A DNA stretch of 64,000 nucleotides from Nocardia sp. BMG51109 (GCF_000526215.1 NZ_JAFQ01000004.1:4836001-4900000); one strand, 5' to 3'; numbered from the stretch's first letter, positions 44,546 to 53,476 are shown. The notes: a model not told the origin generated them from the sequence alone. A program made the numbers and translations.

Positions 44546-45409
44546 TCACCCCGTGAACGTGATGGGGGACTGGAAGCCCCACAGGACGATGGTCGCGAAC
44601 ATGTCCAGCGCGATGATCGACACCAGGCTGGCGCGGATGGCGCGGCCGGAGCCGATGCCCACCCCCTCGGGGCCGCCGGTGGCGAAATAGCCCTGGTAGC
44701 AATGGATCAGCACGACGGCGATCGCGAAGACCATCACCTTGATCGTCGCCGCGATCACGTCCCAGCCGAGCACGAACTGATCGAAGTAGTGGTCGTAGGT
44801 GCCCGACGGGGTGCCGTGGACGGTCGTCACGATCAGCTCGCAGGACAGGTAGCTGAGGATCAGCGCCACCACGAAAGCCGGTGCCACCGCGACGATTCCG
44901 GCGATCACCCGGGTCGTCACGACGAACGGCACCGAGCGGATGCCCAGCGACTCCATCGCGTCGATCTCCTCGGAGATGCGCATCGAACCGATCTCGGCCG
45001 TCATCCGGCAGCCGGCCTGCGCCGCGAACCCGACGCCGGCCGCGATCGGGGCCAGCTCGCGGGTGACGCCGAACGCCGAGATGAGCCCGCTGAGCTGGCC
45101 CAGCGACAGGAGATTCAGCGCGCTGTAGGCCTCGATGCCGATGGACGCGCCCATCGAGGCGCCCAGTAGCAGCATCAGCGGAACCACCCCGCCGCCGATG
45201 ATCACCGAGCCGCGGCCCCAGGTCATATCGGTGATCACGGTGATCGTCTGCCGCCGGTATTTCAGCAGCGTGTAGGGGACCGACGAGAACACCTGCCAGC
45301 AGAAGCCGATCACGAAACCGATCGCGTCGATCGGGCCCAGCGGGTGTATCCGGTGACGCATCCGGTTCGCCCAGCGCAGCCCGGCCGGCAGGTACGGGGT
45401 CGCCGTCAT
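44546..45409 (-). CDS. yrbEB: YrbE/MlaE-type permease, B subunit
   Basis: 287 residues from the ATG at 45407-45409, overlapping the yrbEA stop by one base (TGATG). MlaE-type features: RELAPIAAGVGFAAQAGCRM then TAEIGSMRISEEIDAMESLG, and about six hydrophobic segments. The longer open reading through yrbEA is a shadow. Confidence 0.92.
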   Translation of the reverse strand: MTATPYLPAGLRWANRMRHRIHPLGPIDAIGFVIGFCWQVFSSVPYTLLKYRRQTITVITDMTWGRGSVIIGGGVVPLMLLLGASMGASIGIEAYSALNLLSLGQLSGLISAFGVTRELAPIAAGVGFAAQAGCRMTAEIGSMRISEEIDAMESLGIRSVPFVVTTRVIAGIVAVAPAFVVALILSYLSCELIVTTVHGTPSGTYDHYFDQFVLGWDVIAATIKVMVFAIAVVLIHCYQGYFATGGPEGVGIGSGRAIRASLVSIIALDMFATIVLWGFQSPITFTG

Positions 45410-46260
45410 CACGCCATCCTCACCGGGATGAACATCGTAACCACTTGGGTGACAGCGGTATTGAGGACGGTGACGGCGGCGATCGACATGACGACGGCGG
45501 CGTTCACCCCGTCGGCGACGCCGCGCGGGCCGCCCTTCGCCTCCAGCCCCCGCTGACACGCGATGACCACGACCAGGAAGCCGAACAGGAACGACTTGAG
45601 CACCGCCACCCAGACGTCGACGGAGGTGGTGAACGAGCCGAACGAATCCCAGTAACTGCCGGGCGTGACGTCCAGGGCCGACACCGCGACCACGAATCCG
45701 GACGCGATGCCGACGACGACGATCAGCGTGGTGAGCATCGGCGCCACCAGCATCATCGCGGTGATGCGCGGGACGACCAGCCGCTGCACCGGATCGACGC
45801 CCATGACGCGCATGGCGTCGACCTCCTCGCGGATGGTCCGGGCGCCGAGGTCGGCCGCGATGGCCGCCGAACCCGCGCCGCCCAGCAGCATCGCGGCGGC
45901 CATGGGCGCACCCTGCTTGATCACGCCGAGCCCGCCGGCCGCGCCGATCATCGAATCGGCGCCGAGCTGCGAGACGATGTTGCCGACCTGGGCCGAGACG
46001 ATGACCCCGAACGGGATCGCCATCAGGATGCTGGGCACCGCGGTCACCTTGATGAGAAACCATGCCTGCGTGAGGGTTTCGTGCACCTGGAAGCGCAGCC
46101 GGATCAGGTCCACGACGGCGACGCGGATCGCCTGTGCGCCCATCCGCAGGGCTCGCCCGAGGGTGGCGAGACTGGACAGCACCGTCTCGGAGAAATTTCG
46201 GCGCAGGGCTGTCGCCGCGTCACCGCCGGACGGGCGGACGGCCGGATTCGTCGTCGACAC
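45409..46260 (-). CDS. yrbEA: YrbE/MlaE-type permease, A subunit
   Basis: 283 residues. The family segment GAPMAAAMLLGGAGSAAIAA followed by DLGARTIREEVDAMRVMGVD is clear, with TM segments either side. It is the first gene of the operon and pairs with YrbEB as the membrane channel of the Mce transporter. The promoter must lie in the 306-base gap shared with the divergent MarR gene. Confidence 0.92.
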   Translation of the reverse strand: MSTTNPAVRPSGGDAATALRRNFSETVLSSLATLGRALRMGAQAIRVAVVDLIRLRFQVHETLTQAWFLIKVTAVPSILMAIPFGVIVSAQVGNIVSQLGADSMIGAAGGLGVIKQGAPMAAAMLLGGAGSAAIAADLGARTIREEVDAMRVMGVDPVQRLVVPRITAMMLVAPMLTTLIVVVGIASGFVVAVSALDVTPGSYWDSFGSFTTSVDVWVAVLKSFLFGFLVVVIACQRGLEAKGGPRGVADGVNAAVVMSIAAVTVLNTAVTQVVTMFIPVRMA

Positions 46261-46566
46261 CGAACCTCCTTGTTCGACGAATGTGTCGCGCTCTGCGAGC
46301 CGATTTCAGAATTCGGCACCGCTCATTCGTCTGGCGAGATCGGGTGCACTCGTATTACTGATCCATCGGGCTGGTATCGGCACTGTGGGCTGCATGAGAA
46401 CCGACATTCTTTTCTTGCTTGGTATAAGCGACGTACATTGCTCGGGCGGCCGGTTCCGCGAATCGGGCGACACGCTTGTTAAGCAACTTAACAGGGAAGG
46501 TACACCCGGGGTTGTAGGCTGTCAACGACTTTCGTGAGTTCGGGCATTTGCCAGGAGAGGAGTGCT
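46261..46566. promoter_or_regulatory. Divergent mce/MarR control region
   Basis: 306 bases between divergent starts with lower GC than the genes. It must hold the leftward mce promoter and the rightward MarR promoter. AGGAGAGG at 46553-46560 is the MarR ribosome site. No gene seen. Confidence 0.6.
46477..46493. promoter_or_regulatory. Putative MarR operator between mce and its regulator
   Basis: TGTTAAG-CAA-CTTAACA is a perfect 7-base-arm inverted repeat, size and composition typical of MarR sites, 73 bases upstream of the MarR start. Confidence 0.55.
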
Positions 46567-47025
46567 GTGGCTGAATCCGATGCCGAGGTCGGCCGGCAGA
46601 TCGCGATGGGGCTGCTGCGCGTCGTCAACAAAATCAACCAGGGTCGGCGGACGCCGCGCAGTTACGGCGCCGGGCCGCCGATGACCATGCTGGAAGCCGA
46701 AATGTGCTTCCTGATCTCGCACCATTCCGGTGTCACCGGCAGTGAGCTTTCTCAGCAGCTCGGTGTCACTCGTTCGGCGATGTCGCAGACCATTGCGAAA
46801 TTGAAGCAGAAAGGTTTTGTCGTCGAGGTTCCGGATCCTTCCGATAGCAAGCGTAAGAAACTTTTCGTGACGCCGCTGGGGCGTCGGGCCGCGGATGTCG
46901 CCGATGACTATGCGCGGGCCATGGCGAGCGAACTCTTCGATACTTCCCGGGCGGAATTGGACAGTTATCTTCGGTTGGTCAGCAAATGGGAGGCCTTCCT
47001 CGATGCGGCGCGGGACAAGTGGTAG
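46567..47025 (+). CDS. MarR-family regulator divergent from the mce operon
   Basis: 152 residues from GTG 46567, six bases after AGGAGAGG. Winged-helix core: VTGSELSQQLGVTRSAMSQT followed by IAKLKQKGFVVEVPDPSDSK with wing residues RKKLFVTPLG. It probably controls itself and the mce operon through the palindrome upstream. Mce operons elsewhere are often run by FadR/GntR, TetR or MarR-like regulators. Confidence 0.88.
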   Translation: MAESDAEVGRQIAMGLLRVVNKINQGRRTPRSYGAGPPMTMLEAEMCFLISHHSGVTGSELSQQLGVTRSAMSQTIAKLKQKGFVVEVPDPSDSKRKKLFVTPLGRRAADVADDYARAMASELFDTSRAELDSYLRLVSKWEAFLDAARDKW

Positions 47026-47376
47026 CGATCCGGGCGCCGTCACCCGGCCTCGGTGTCCGATTGGTCCTGGTCGGCAGCGCCGGTGTGCCGCACGGGTGAT
47101 GCGGAGGTCTGGACATAGCACCGGACATGTGTCCGGATGTTATTTCAGTCGGGGGTCCGGGGCAAGCGTTTTCGGGGAGATGGCACCGGTGGATTCGTCC
47201 GCGATGCGGCGACGGTGGCGGGCCCGCGCCATCCGGCCAGGTCGGCCCCGAGATTGTCCTGCGCAGGGATGGCCGGTAGTGTATGGACACATGTCCGAAC
47301 ATTATTCCGAACAATGGTCGAGCGCTGCGGTGCGAGACGGCCGTCCGCGGCGACGGCGGGACCGCGCGAGCAGCTG
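47026..47376. promoter_or_regulatory. Twin-palindrome control region
   Basis: 351 bases. Two 12-base palindromes, GGACATGTGTCC at 47123-47134 (within 16-base CCGGACATGTGTCCGG) and its exact reverse complement at 47285-47296, are 162 bases apart. A promoter-like pair TTGTCC (47254-47259), 17-base spacer and TAGTGT (47277-47282) lies just before the second site. No gene is seen in it. Confidence 0.5.
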
Positions 47377-47628
47377 ATGGACAAGGAAGACCTGGAGATC
47401 ATCGACTTCGCGCTGCTGTGGCAGCCCTTCGGCGGCCCGCCGGCCGAGGAGATCCTCGTCAACTTCGGGATGAGTGAGCTGCGGTTCCGCTCCCGGGTCG
47501 TCGACATCCTCGCCGCCCGCGGGACCGGCGCGGACCGGCCGTTACGGCAGCATGCCCGCGCGGCCCTGCGCTCGTATCTCGACATCGCCCGATCGGCGGC
47601 GCTCGCCCGTGCTTCCGCGGGGCGCTGA
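47377..47628 (+). CDS. Small DUF3263-like actinobacterial protein
   Basis: 83 residues from ATG 47377. The phrase IDFALLWQPFGGPPAEEILV followed by NFGMSELRFRSRVVDIL resembles the DUF3263 family (single helical domain with an FGMS-type turn), possibly DNA-binding. Function unknown. It is preceded by twin palindromes and a promoter-like pair. Confidence 0.65.
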   Translation: MDKEDLEIIDFALLWQPFGGPPAEEILVNFGMSELRFRSRVVDILAARGTGADRPLRQHARAALRSYLDIARSAALARASAGR

Positions 47629-47785
47629 ATCCGCGGGTCGCCGAATCCACGGGGCGCTGAGGCAGGGGCGGGGGAAACCCGAAGCGCTTCAGGGTGTTCC
47701 GAGTGGGGCGTTTGGCTCGTTGCGGTCGGGCAATTACGGCTCATAGCACCGCAAACCGGTTCCCGGGAGAGAGGACGAGACGGTG

Positions 47786-48394
47786 ATGACACTGACCGCG
47801 CACGCGCTGGTGTGCACGCTGAAGGGATCGCCGCAGCAGTCCAGTAGCGATCTGATCACCTATCAGCTGCTCGACGAATTCCGAAACCAGGGAGTGGCCG
47901 TCGATTCGGCGCGCGTGGTGGATTACGACGTGCGTCCCGGCATCACGGCCGACGAAGGGAACGGTGACGAGTGGCCGATCCTGCGCCGCGCGGTACTCGA
48001 CGCCGATATCCTGCTGCTTGCCACGCCGACCTGGGTCGGGCACATGTCCTCGGTCGCGCAGCGGGTGTTGGAGCGACTGGATGCCGAACTGTCCGAGACC
48101 GACGGCGAGGGCCGCCCGGACATGGTGGGCAAGGTCGCCACCGCGGCGGTGGTCGGCAACGAGGACGGCGCGCACAAGGTGATCGCCGACCTGTTCCAGG
48201 GTCTCAACGACATCGGTTTCACCATTCCGGCCCAGGGTGCCACCTATTGGAATGGAGAAGCCATGAGCGGCACCGACTACCGTGATCTGAACGAGGTCCC
48301 GCCCCAGGTGAAATCCACCAACGGCGCCGTGGTCCGCAACGCGATCCACACGGCCCGGCTGCTGCGCTCCGACCCGTACCCGCCCTACTCCTGA
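47786..48394 (+). CDS. Flavodoxin-fold NAD(P)H-dependent oxidoreductase
   Basis: 202 residues from ATG 47786; GTG 47783 is also possible. The FMN phosphate loop is CTLKGSPQQSSSDLI near the N-terminus; the isoalloxazine side is LLLATPTWVGHMSSVAQRVL, and TAAVVGNEDGAHKV follows. It matches WrbA-/FMN-reductase-like proteins. It is 27 bases before the putative diiron enzyme gene and may supply electrons or reduced flavin to it. Confidence 0.87.
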   Translation: MTLTAHALVCTLKGSPQQSSSDLITYQLLDEFRNQGVAVDSARVVDYDVRPGITADEGNGDEWPILRRAVLDADILLLATPTWVGHMSSVAQRVLERLDAELSETDGEGRPDMVGKVATAAVVGNEDGAHKVIADLFQGLNDIGFTIPAQGATYWNGEAMSGTDYRDLNEVPPQVKSTNGAVVRNAIHTARLLRSDPYPPYS

Positions 48395-48421
48395 GGTTCC
48401 GCCCGGGGATGGGAGGCGACT

Positions 48422-49546
48422 GTGGACTCCAGCTCGAAATTGTTGCAGGCCGAGGCAAGTGGCCGGGTTAGCGGCCGACGCCCGGTCGGTGCTGCCGATC
48501 CGGCCGCGCCGCGACTGCCGGAACCCCGGGGGCCGTTGTCCGGTGCCGTAATCGATGTGCTGCGCGGCGATTCCCGTTGTGTGCGTTTCGATCCCGCCGG
48601 CGCCGACCCCTACGGGGACGATCTGCAGCTGGCGCTGCATCTCTGCTACGAATTGCATTACCACGGTTTCGAATCGGTGGATCCGGGCTGGGAATGGAAC
48701 CCCGCGCTGCTGCGGTTCCGGGCGCAGCTGGAGGAACGGTTCCTGGCCGCGCTGCGCCGCGATGTGGCCGGTGGCGACGATCTCGACGCCGAACTGGAAC
48801 AGCTGATCACCGAGCCGGTCGAGGCGACCGGCGTCGGGCAGTTCCTGTGCGACGAGGGGCGCTGGTGGCAGGTCCGCGAGTACTTCGCGCAGCGGTCGAT
48901 CTACCACCACAAGGAGGCCGACCCGTACGCCTGGGTGATCCCCCGGCTGCGCGGCCAGGCCAAGGCGGCGCTGGTCGCGGTCGAATTCGACGAGTTCGGC
49001 GCGGGGCGCGGCGAGCGCGTGCACGCCCGGCTGTTCGCCGACCTGCTCGACGGCGCCGGATTGAACTCCGGCTACCTGCACTACCTGACTGTCACACCGG
49101 CGCCGATGGTGGCGCTGGTCAACATGATGTCGCTGTTCGGGCTGCATCGCGAGTTCCGCGGTGCGCTCGTCGGGCACTTCGCAACCGTCGAGATCACCTC
49201 GCCCCCGGCGGCCCGGCGCATGGTCGAGACCCTGCGGCGGCTGGCGGCGGCCCCGGAGTGCGTGCGGTTCTACACCGAACACATCGAGGCGGACGCCGTG
49301 CACGAGCAGGTCATGCGCCGCGACGTGATCGGTGACCTGCTCACGCAGGAACCCGGTCTCCTCGGCTCGGTGGTGTTCGGCATCCAGGCCACGAATCTGC
49401 TCGAGGAACACCTCGAGCGGCATCTGCTCGACCACAGCTGGTACGCCGGGCGCAGTTCCCTGCGCGCCCCGCGGGCACCGGAAAATCCGGAGGCGCTGGA
49501 AAATCCTGAGGCGCTGTGCGATTCGGCACCGGTCGGAGCGGATTGA
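48422..49546 (+). CDS. Iron-containing redox enzyme, haem-oxygenase-like diiron oxidase fold
   Basis: 374 residues from a GTG. The helical bundle carries likely metal ligands in ALVAVEFDEFGAGRGERVHA and in FYTEHIEADAVHEQVM (E...H...E-x2-D-x2-H pattern), matching the 'iron-containing redox enzyme family' of haem-oxygenase-like proteins. Members of this superfamily oxidise or cleave amino- or fatty-acid-type substrates in natural product pathways. The neighbouring flavodoxin-like reductase, methyltransferase and CDGSH genes suggest a redox module. Substrate unknown. Confidence 0.85.
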   Translation: MDSSSKLLQAEASGRVSGRRPVGAADPAAPRLPEPRGPLSGAVIDVLRGDSRCVRFDPAGADPYGDDLQLALHLCYELHYHGFESVDPGWEWNPALLRFRAQLEERFLAALRRDVAGGDDLDAELEQLITEPVEATGVGQFLCDEGRWWQVREYFAQRSIYHHKEADPYAWVIPRLRGQAKAALVAVEFDEFGAGRGERVHARLFADLLDGAGLNSGYLHYLTVTPAPMVALVNMMSLFGLHREFRGALVGHFATVEITSPPAARRMVETLRRLAAAPECVRFYTEHIEADAVHEQVMRRDVIGDLLTQEPGLLGSVVFGIQATNLLEEHLERHLLDHSWYAGRSSLRAPRAPENPEALENPEALCDSAPVGAD

Positions 49547-49573
49547 ACGCGCCGAACCGGGTATCCGCCGAAT

Positions 49574-50221
49574 ATGATCTACCTTCGCAGTCCGGATGTG
49601 TATCGGCCGCAGGCGGATACGGCGTTGCTGATGCGGGCGATGGCCGCGGCCGCCGTGCCGTGCGGACATGTGCTGGACGTGTGCACGGGTACCGGGGCGA
49701 TCGCCCTGGATGCGCTCCGCAACGGCGCGAAACACGTGACGGCGGTGGACATTTCGCGTTCGGCACTGCTGTCGGCGTGGCTCAACAGCCGGCTGCACGG
49801 CGCCCGGATCGAACTGGTGCGCGGTGAGTTCACCCGCGTCCTGCGACATCGCCGATTCGACGCGGTGCTGGCGAACCCGCCGTACGTGCCCGGACCGGAG
49901 CCTACGGCTCGCGGCGGCCGCGCCCGGGCCTGGAACGCCGGACCGGCGGGCCGGGCGGTGCTCGACCCGCTGTGCCGAGTGCTGCCGAACCTGCTGAACC
50001 CGCACGGGATCGCGTTGATCGTGCAGTCGACGCTGAGCGCCCCGGACATCACGGTGCACCGGCTGCGGGCCGACGGTTTGAAGGCCGCGGTCGTGGCGCG
50101 GGAGACGACCGGCTTCGGTCCGGTCTTGCGCGAACGCGCCGCGTGGCTGGAACGGGCCGGACTGATCGAGCCCGGCCAACGAGACGAAGAGCTGGTGGTC
50201 ATCCGTGCCGACCGACCATGA
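49574..50221 (+). CDS. PrmC/HemK-like methyltransferase
   Basis: 215 residues. Motif I VLDVCTGTGAIALDAL, VTAVDISRSALLSA, and the NPPYVPGP motif of enzymes that methylate planar amide or amine nitrogen. It lacks the N-terminal helical domain of true PrmC, so it is probably a separate protein or small-molecule methyltransferase. It ends inside the CDGSH gene (17-base overlap). Confidence 0.85.
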   Translation: MIYLRSPDVYRPQADTALLMRAMAAAAVPCGHVLDVCTGTGAIALDALRNGAKHVTAVDISRSALLSAWLNSRLHGARIELVRGEFTRVLRHRRFDAVLANPPYVPGPEPTARGGRARAWNAGPAGRAVLDPLCRVLPNLLNPHGIALIVQSTLSAPDITVHRLRADGLKAAVVARETTGFGPVLRERAAWLERAGLIEPGQRDEELVVIRADRP

Positions 50222-50669
50222 TGGCCCGACCGACAAGCGAGCGGCGCCCGGACCGGGCGCGTCGGCCGAAGAGAGTGTGCCGCCCGAGCATGGTGTGCGG
50301 ACCGAGCGTGGTGTGCGGAGCGAGCCCGGTGTGCGGAGCGAGCCCGGTGTGCCGAGCGAGCCCGGTGTGCCGAGCGAGCGTGGTGCGCGGACCGAGCCCG
50401 GTATGCCGAGGGAGCGTGGTGCACGGAGCGAGCGTGCTGCGCCGACCGAGTGCGGCGCGCCGGACGAACACGCGGTCGACCGCCGCCGGGTCACTCTGAC
50501 CGCCGACGGCCCCGCATTGATCGAGGGCCCCGTCGAACTCGTCACCGCCGACGGCACCACGATCCGCTGCGACCGCTTCGTCGTCGCCGTCTGCACCTGC
50601 CGACGCTCGCGCAGCTATCCACTCTGCGACACCAGCCATCGGCGGCACCGCCGGGCCCCGCGCGGTTGA
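50205..50669 (+). CDS. CDGSH iron-sulfur protein with hexapeptide-repeat N-terminus
   Basis: 154 residues from a GTG overlapping the methyltransferase end. The first half is a run of G-V-R-S-E-P-like hexapeptides. The C-terminal 65 residues start at VTLTADGPALIEGPVELVTA and end in the cluster motif C-T-C-R-R-S-R-S-Y-P-L-C-D-T-S-H, the Cys3-His ligand set of a [2Fe-2S] CDGSH domain. The fusion to a repeat region is odd; typical bacterial members are about 70 residues. It overlaps the next gene start by one base (TGATG). Confidence 0.8.
   Translation: MPTDHDGPTDKRAAPGPGASAEESVPPEHGVRTERGVRSEPGVRSEPGVPSEPGVPSERGARTEPGMPRERGARSERAAPTECGAPDEHAVDRRRVTLTADGPALIEGPVELVTADGTTIRCDRFVVAVCTCRRSRSYPLCDTSHRRHRRAPRG
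50292..50471 (+). repeat. 18-base tandem repeat, about ten copies
   Basis: Consecutive 18-base units starting at 50292, each encoding G-[V/A]-[R/P]-[S/T]-E-[P/R]; the central copies are nearly identical (GGTGTGCGGAGCGAGCCC) and the edges decay. The array is in frame within the CDGSH gene. Confidence 0.85.
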
Positions 50670-51769
50670 TGTCCGCGGTGCGGGCAGCGCTGTCGTCCGC
50701 CGCGTCGACGGTCGCTCGGTGGGTGCCGCGCGGCCGGGAGCGGGAGGCGGTCCTGCAGGCGGCGAAGATGACCGGGGCCGCGGTGCTGGCGTGGGTGGCC
50801 GCGCGGCTGGTGACCTCCTCGCCGCAGTCGTTCGTCGCGCCCTACGCGGCGGTGTTCCTGATGACCGCCACGGTGTACCGCTCGCTGACCAACGCGGTGC
50901 AACAGGCGAGTGCGCTACTGGTCGGCCTGGTGGTCGCGTACGGGGTAGGCGTGCTGGTCCCGCAGCCGGTAGCGGCGCTCGGGATCGCGGTGTTCGTCGG
51001 GATGATGCTGGGGCAGTGGCATCGCTTCGGCGCCAACGGCATCTGGGTGGGCGTGACGGCGCTGCTGTCGATCACCTACGGCACCGCGGGAAATGTCGCT
51101 TATCTGGTGCAGTGGATGGGCCAGATGGTGTTCGGCTGCGTGATCGGGGTGGCGGTCAACATGCTCATCGTGCCCCCGGTATACCTGCGGCGCCCCCGCG
51201 ACGCGGTCTCGACACTGGTCGGGGAGGTCTGCGACCTGTTGCGGACGATGGCCGCCGAGCTGGGCGAGAAATGGGAACTGGATACGGCCGCGCGGTGGTT
51301 GCGGCGCGCGCGCCGGCTGGACTCCGCGGTGGACCGGGCCTACGCGGCCGTCGCCCACGGCCGGGAGAGCACGCGATGGAACATCCGCTGGCTGGTCCAT
51401 CGGCGGCGGGGTTACCGTCCGCCGTCGGAATTCGAAGCGCCCCTGCGGACCTTGGCCGAGGTGTCCGAGCAGGTGAAGCGAATCGCCGAGGCCATGACCA
51501 CGGCCGCCCACGACGAGAAGTTCGACTGGCGGTTCGCCGCCTATTACGCCCCGCTGCTCGACGCGCTGGCCGAGGCGGTGTCGTGTCTCGACAGCGCCGA
51601 GGAACGGTTCGACGACCTGCCGGATCGCCTCGCGACCGTCGCCGAACGACACCGGCGGTTGACTGTGCGGCCCGGCACGAGCACCCCGGCCGTGCGCGAA
51701 GCGGAGGACGGCACACTGCTGGCGTCGGCTCGTTCCCTGCACGTGTTGCGGCAGGTGAACACCCCGTGA
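50669..51769 (+). CDS. FUSC/aromatic-acid-exporter-type membrane protein
   Basis: 366 residues. The N-terminal half has about six membrane segments (FVAPYAAVFLMTATVYRSLT, ALLVGLVVAYGVGVLVPQPV) and the second half is a long cytoplasmic helical domain, as in FUSC/DUF939 family proteins related to aromatic acid exporters. The start overlaps the CDGSH stop. The compound moved is unknown. Confidence 0.82.
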   Translation: MSAVRAALSSAASTVARWVPRGREREAVLQAAKMTGAAVLAWVAARLVTSSPQSFVAPYAAVFLMTATVYRSLTNAVQQASALLVGLVVAYGVGVLVPQPVAALGIAVFVGMMLGQWHRFGANGIWVGVTALLSITYGTAGNVAYLVQWMGQMVFGCVIGVAVNMLIVPPVYLRRPRDAVSTLVGEVCDLLRTMAAELGEKWELDTAARWLRRARRLDSAVDRAYAAVAHGRESTRWNIRWLVHRRRGYRPPSEFEAPLRTLAEVSEQVKRIAEAMTTAAHDEKFDWRFAAYYAPLLDALAEAVSCLDSAEERFDDLPDRLATVAERHRRLTVRPGTSTPAVREAEDGTLLASARSLHVLRQVNTP

Positions 51770-52042
51770 CGTCGAATCGTCCGAGCGCCGCAACGGGAGG
51801 CGACGGTCCTCGTCGTCCGGGTGTGTTTCGGGCCCGATGGGCGTAGATGTGGTTGCGGTTTCGGGCTCGGATGCCGGTGGCCATGCCGCGTGGTCGGCGG
51901 CCGGTGCAGCCGCGGTAATGGGGTTGGTCGTCAGCGGGTTGCTGTGCACCGCGCGGTATCGGCCGACGGTGGTTCGAAACGGGAACGGCGGGTACGCGCG
52001 GAACGACAGGAGTGCGAACGGCGGCTGTCCCGGGAGGACGAT

Positions 52043-53401
52043 ATGAACGAAGGTCACCGGATCACCGGAGCAGGTGCGGCGGCGGTACTCGCCGACCTCG
52101 GGTTCGCGGCGGTCGCGTCGGGGGTCATCGCCCGGCGGCGGCCGGTGATGGGCCTGCTGGAGCGGACTCGGGCCGACCGGCGCGCGCTCGCCCGGATTCG
52201 GCAGTTGCGGCTCCGATTCGGCAGTGGCCCGGTCGAATTGGTGCTCCCGGGACGGCGGGTGGTGGTCGTTCTCGACCCCGACGATGTCGGCACGGTGTTG
52301 CGCGGAGCGCCCGCGCCGTTCCATCCCGCCAGCCGGGAGAAGGTCGCGGCGCTGCGGCAGTTCCAGCCGCACGGCGTGCTGATCTCCGACGGCCCGGTGC
52401 GCGCCCGGCGTCGTGCCGTGAACGAGGCGGTCCTGGACACCGATGCGCCGATGCATCGGCTGGCCGAACCGTTCGCCGAGACGATCGCCGAGGAGGCGGG
52501 CGGTTTCATCGATGCCGCCGTGCGGCGCGGGCAGGCCGGCGCGGGCGAGTTCATCACCGGCTGGTGGCAGGTGGTGCGGCGGCTGGTGCTCGGCTCGGCG
52601 GCGCGTGACGACGACGCGATCACCGATGAGCTGTGGCGGCTGCGTTCGGCCGCGAACTGGTCGTTCCTCGTCCCGCCGCGCCGCCGCCAGCGGGATCGGT
52701 TCACCGCCCGGCTGTACCGGTATGTCGAGGACGCGCCGCCCGACAGCCTGGCCGGGGCGCTGAAACAGGTCCCGGGCGAGGGCGCGGTCGACCCGGTCGG
52801 GCAGATCCCGCACTGGCTGTTCGCCTTCGACGCCGCCGGAATCGCGCTGACCAGGGCCGTAGCCTTGCTGGCGACCCACCCGCGGCAGCGTGCCCGGGCG
52901 ATGTCCGACGCGGCCGACCCGGCTCGCCCGGACCTGCGGCAGTACCTCCGGGCGTGCATGCTGGAGTCGGTGCGGCTGTGGCCCACGACCCCGATCATCC
53001 TGCGGGAACTCACCGACGACACGACCTGGCGCGACGGCGACGACTCCTTCGCCCTCGCACCGGATGCCACGGTGCTGATCACCGTTCCCGCATTCCACCG
53101 CGATCCGGATCTGGTCCCGTTCGCGAACGAATTCGTTCCCGAGGTCTGGCTGGACGGGCGCGCCGAGCGGTATCCGCAACTGGTGCCGTTCAGCGGAGGC
53201 CCGGCCGTCTGTCCGGGGCGAAACCTCGTCCTGTTCACCACCGGCACCCTGCTCGCGCACCTGCTGCACGCCTTGGAGTTCCGGCTGGTGTCGCAGCCAC
53301 GCCCGACACCTGACGAGCCACTTCCGTTGACCTTCAACAACTTCGGGCTGAGTTTCGCCGTTACTCGGGCCGTTCCCAGTATCGCTTCTCCGGGACGGTG
53401 A
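52043..53401 (+). CDS. Cytochrome P450 without the I-helix acid/alcohol pair
   Basis: 452 residues from ATG 52043 after GGGAGGACG. ExxR is in ESVRLWP and the haem loop is FSGGPAVCPGRN. The I-helix reads FAFDAAGIALTRA: where (A/G)GxxT gives the acid and Thr for O2 activation, it has Ala and Leu. This is reminiscent of CYP152-type peroxygenases, which also lack the pair, but the rest is a different subfamily. A 273-base gap precedes it. Confidence 0.85.
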   Translation: MNEGHRITGAGAAAVLADLGFAAVASGVIARRRPVMGLLERTRADRRALARIRQLRLRFGSGPVELVLPGRRVVVVLDPDDVGTVLRGAPAPFHPASREKVAALRQFQPHGVLISDGPVRARRRAVNEAVLDTDAPMHRLAEPFAETIAEEAGGFIDAAVRRGQAGAGEFITGWWQVVRRLVLGSAARDDDAITDELWRLRSAANWSFLVPPRRRQRDRFTARLYRYVEDAPPDSLAGALKQVPGEGAVDPVGQIPHWLFAFDAAGIALTRAVALLATHPRQRARAMSDAADPARPDLRQYLRACMLESVRLWPTTPIILRELTDDTTWRDGDDSFALAPDATVLITVPAFHRDPDLVPFANEFVPEVWLDGRAERYPQLVPFSGGPAVCPGRNLVLFTTGTLLAHLLHALEFRLVSQPRPTPDEPLPLTFNNFGLSFAVTRAVPSIASPGR

Positions 53402-53476
53402 GTCGTGCCGGGTTTCGGCCGTTTCGCGGCGGGTAGTGCGCACACGTAACCGGAAGCCGATCACAGGGAGGTAGCT

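Noticed and set aside
50292..50471. CRISPR array
   Set aside because: 18-base tandem units without spacers, in frame in a gene.
47741..50596. Minus-strand frame of 951 codons with P-R-S-L/T-P repeats
   Set aside because: The repeats are the antisense reading of the 18-base array in the CDGSH gene; the remainder is antisense to well-supported genes.
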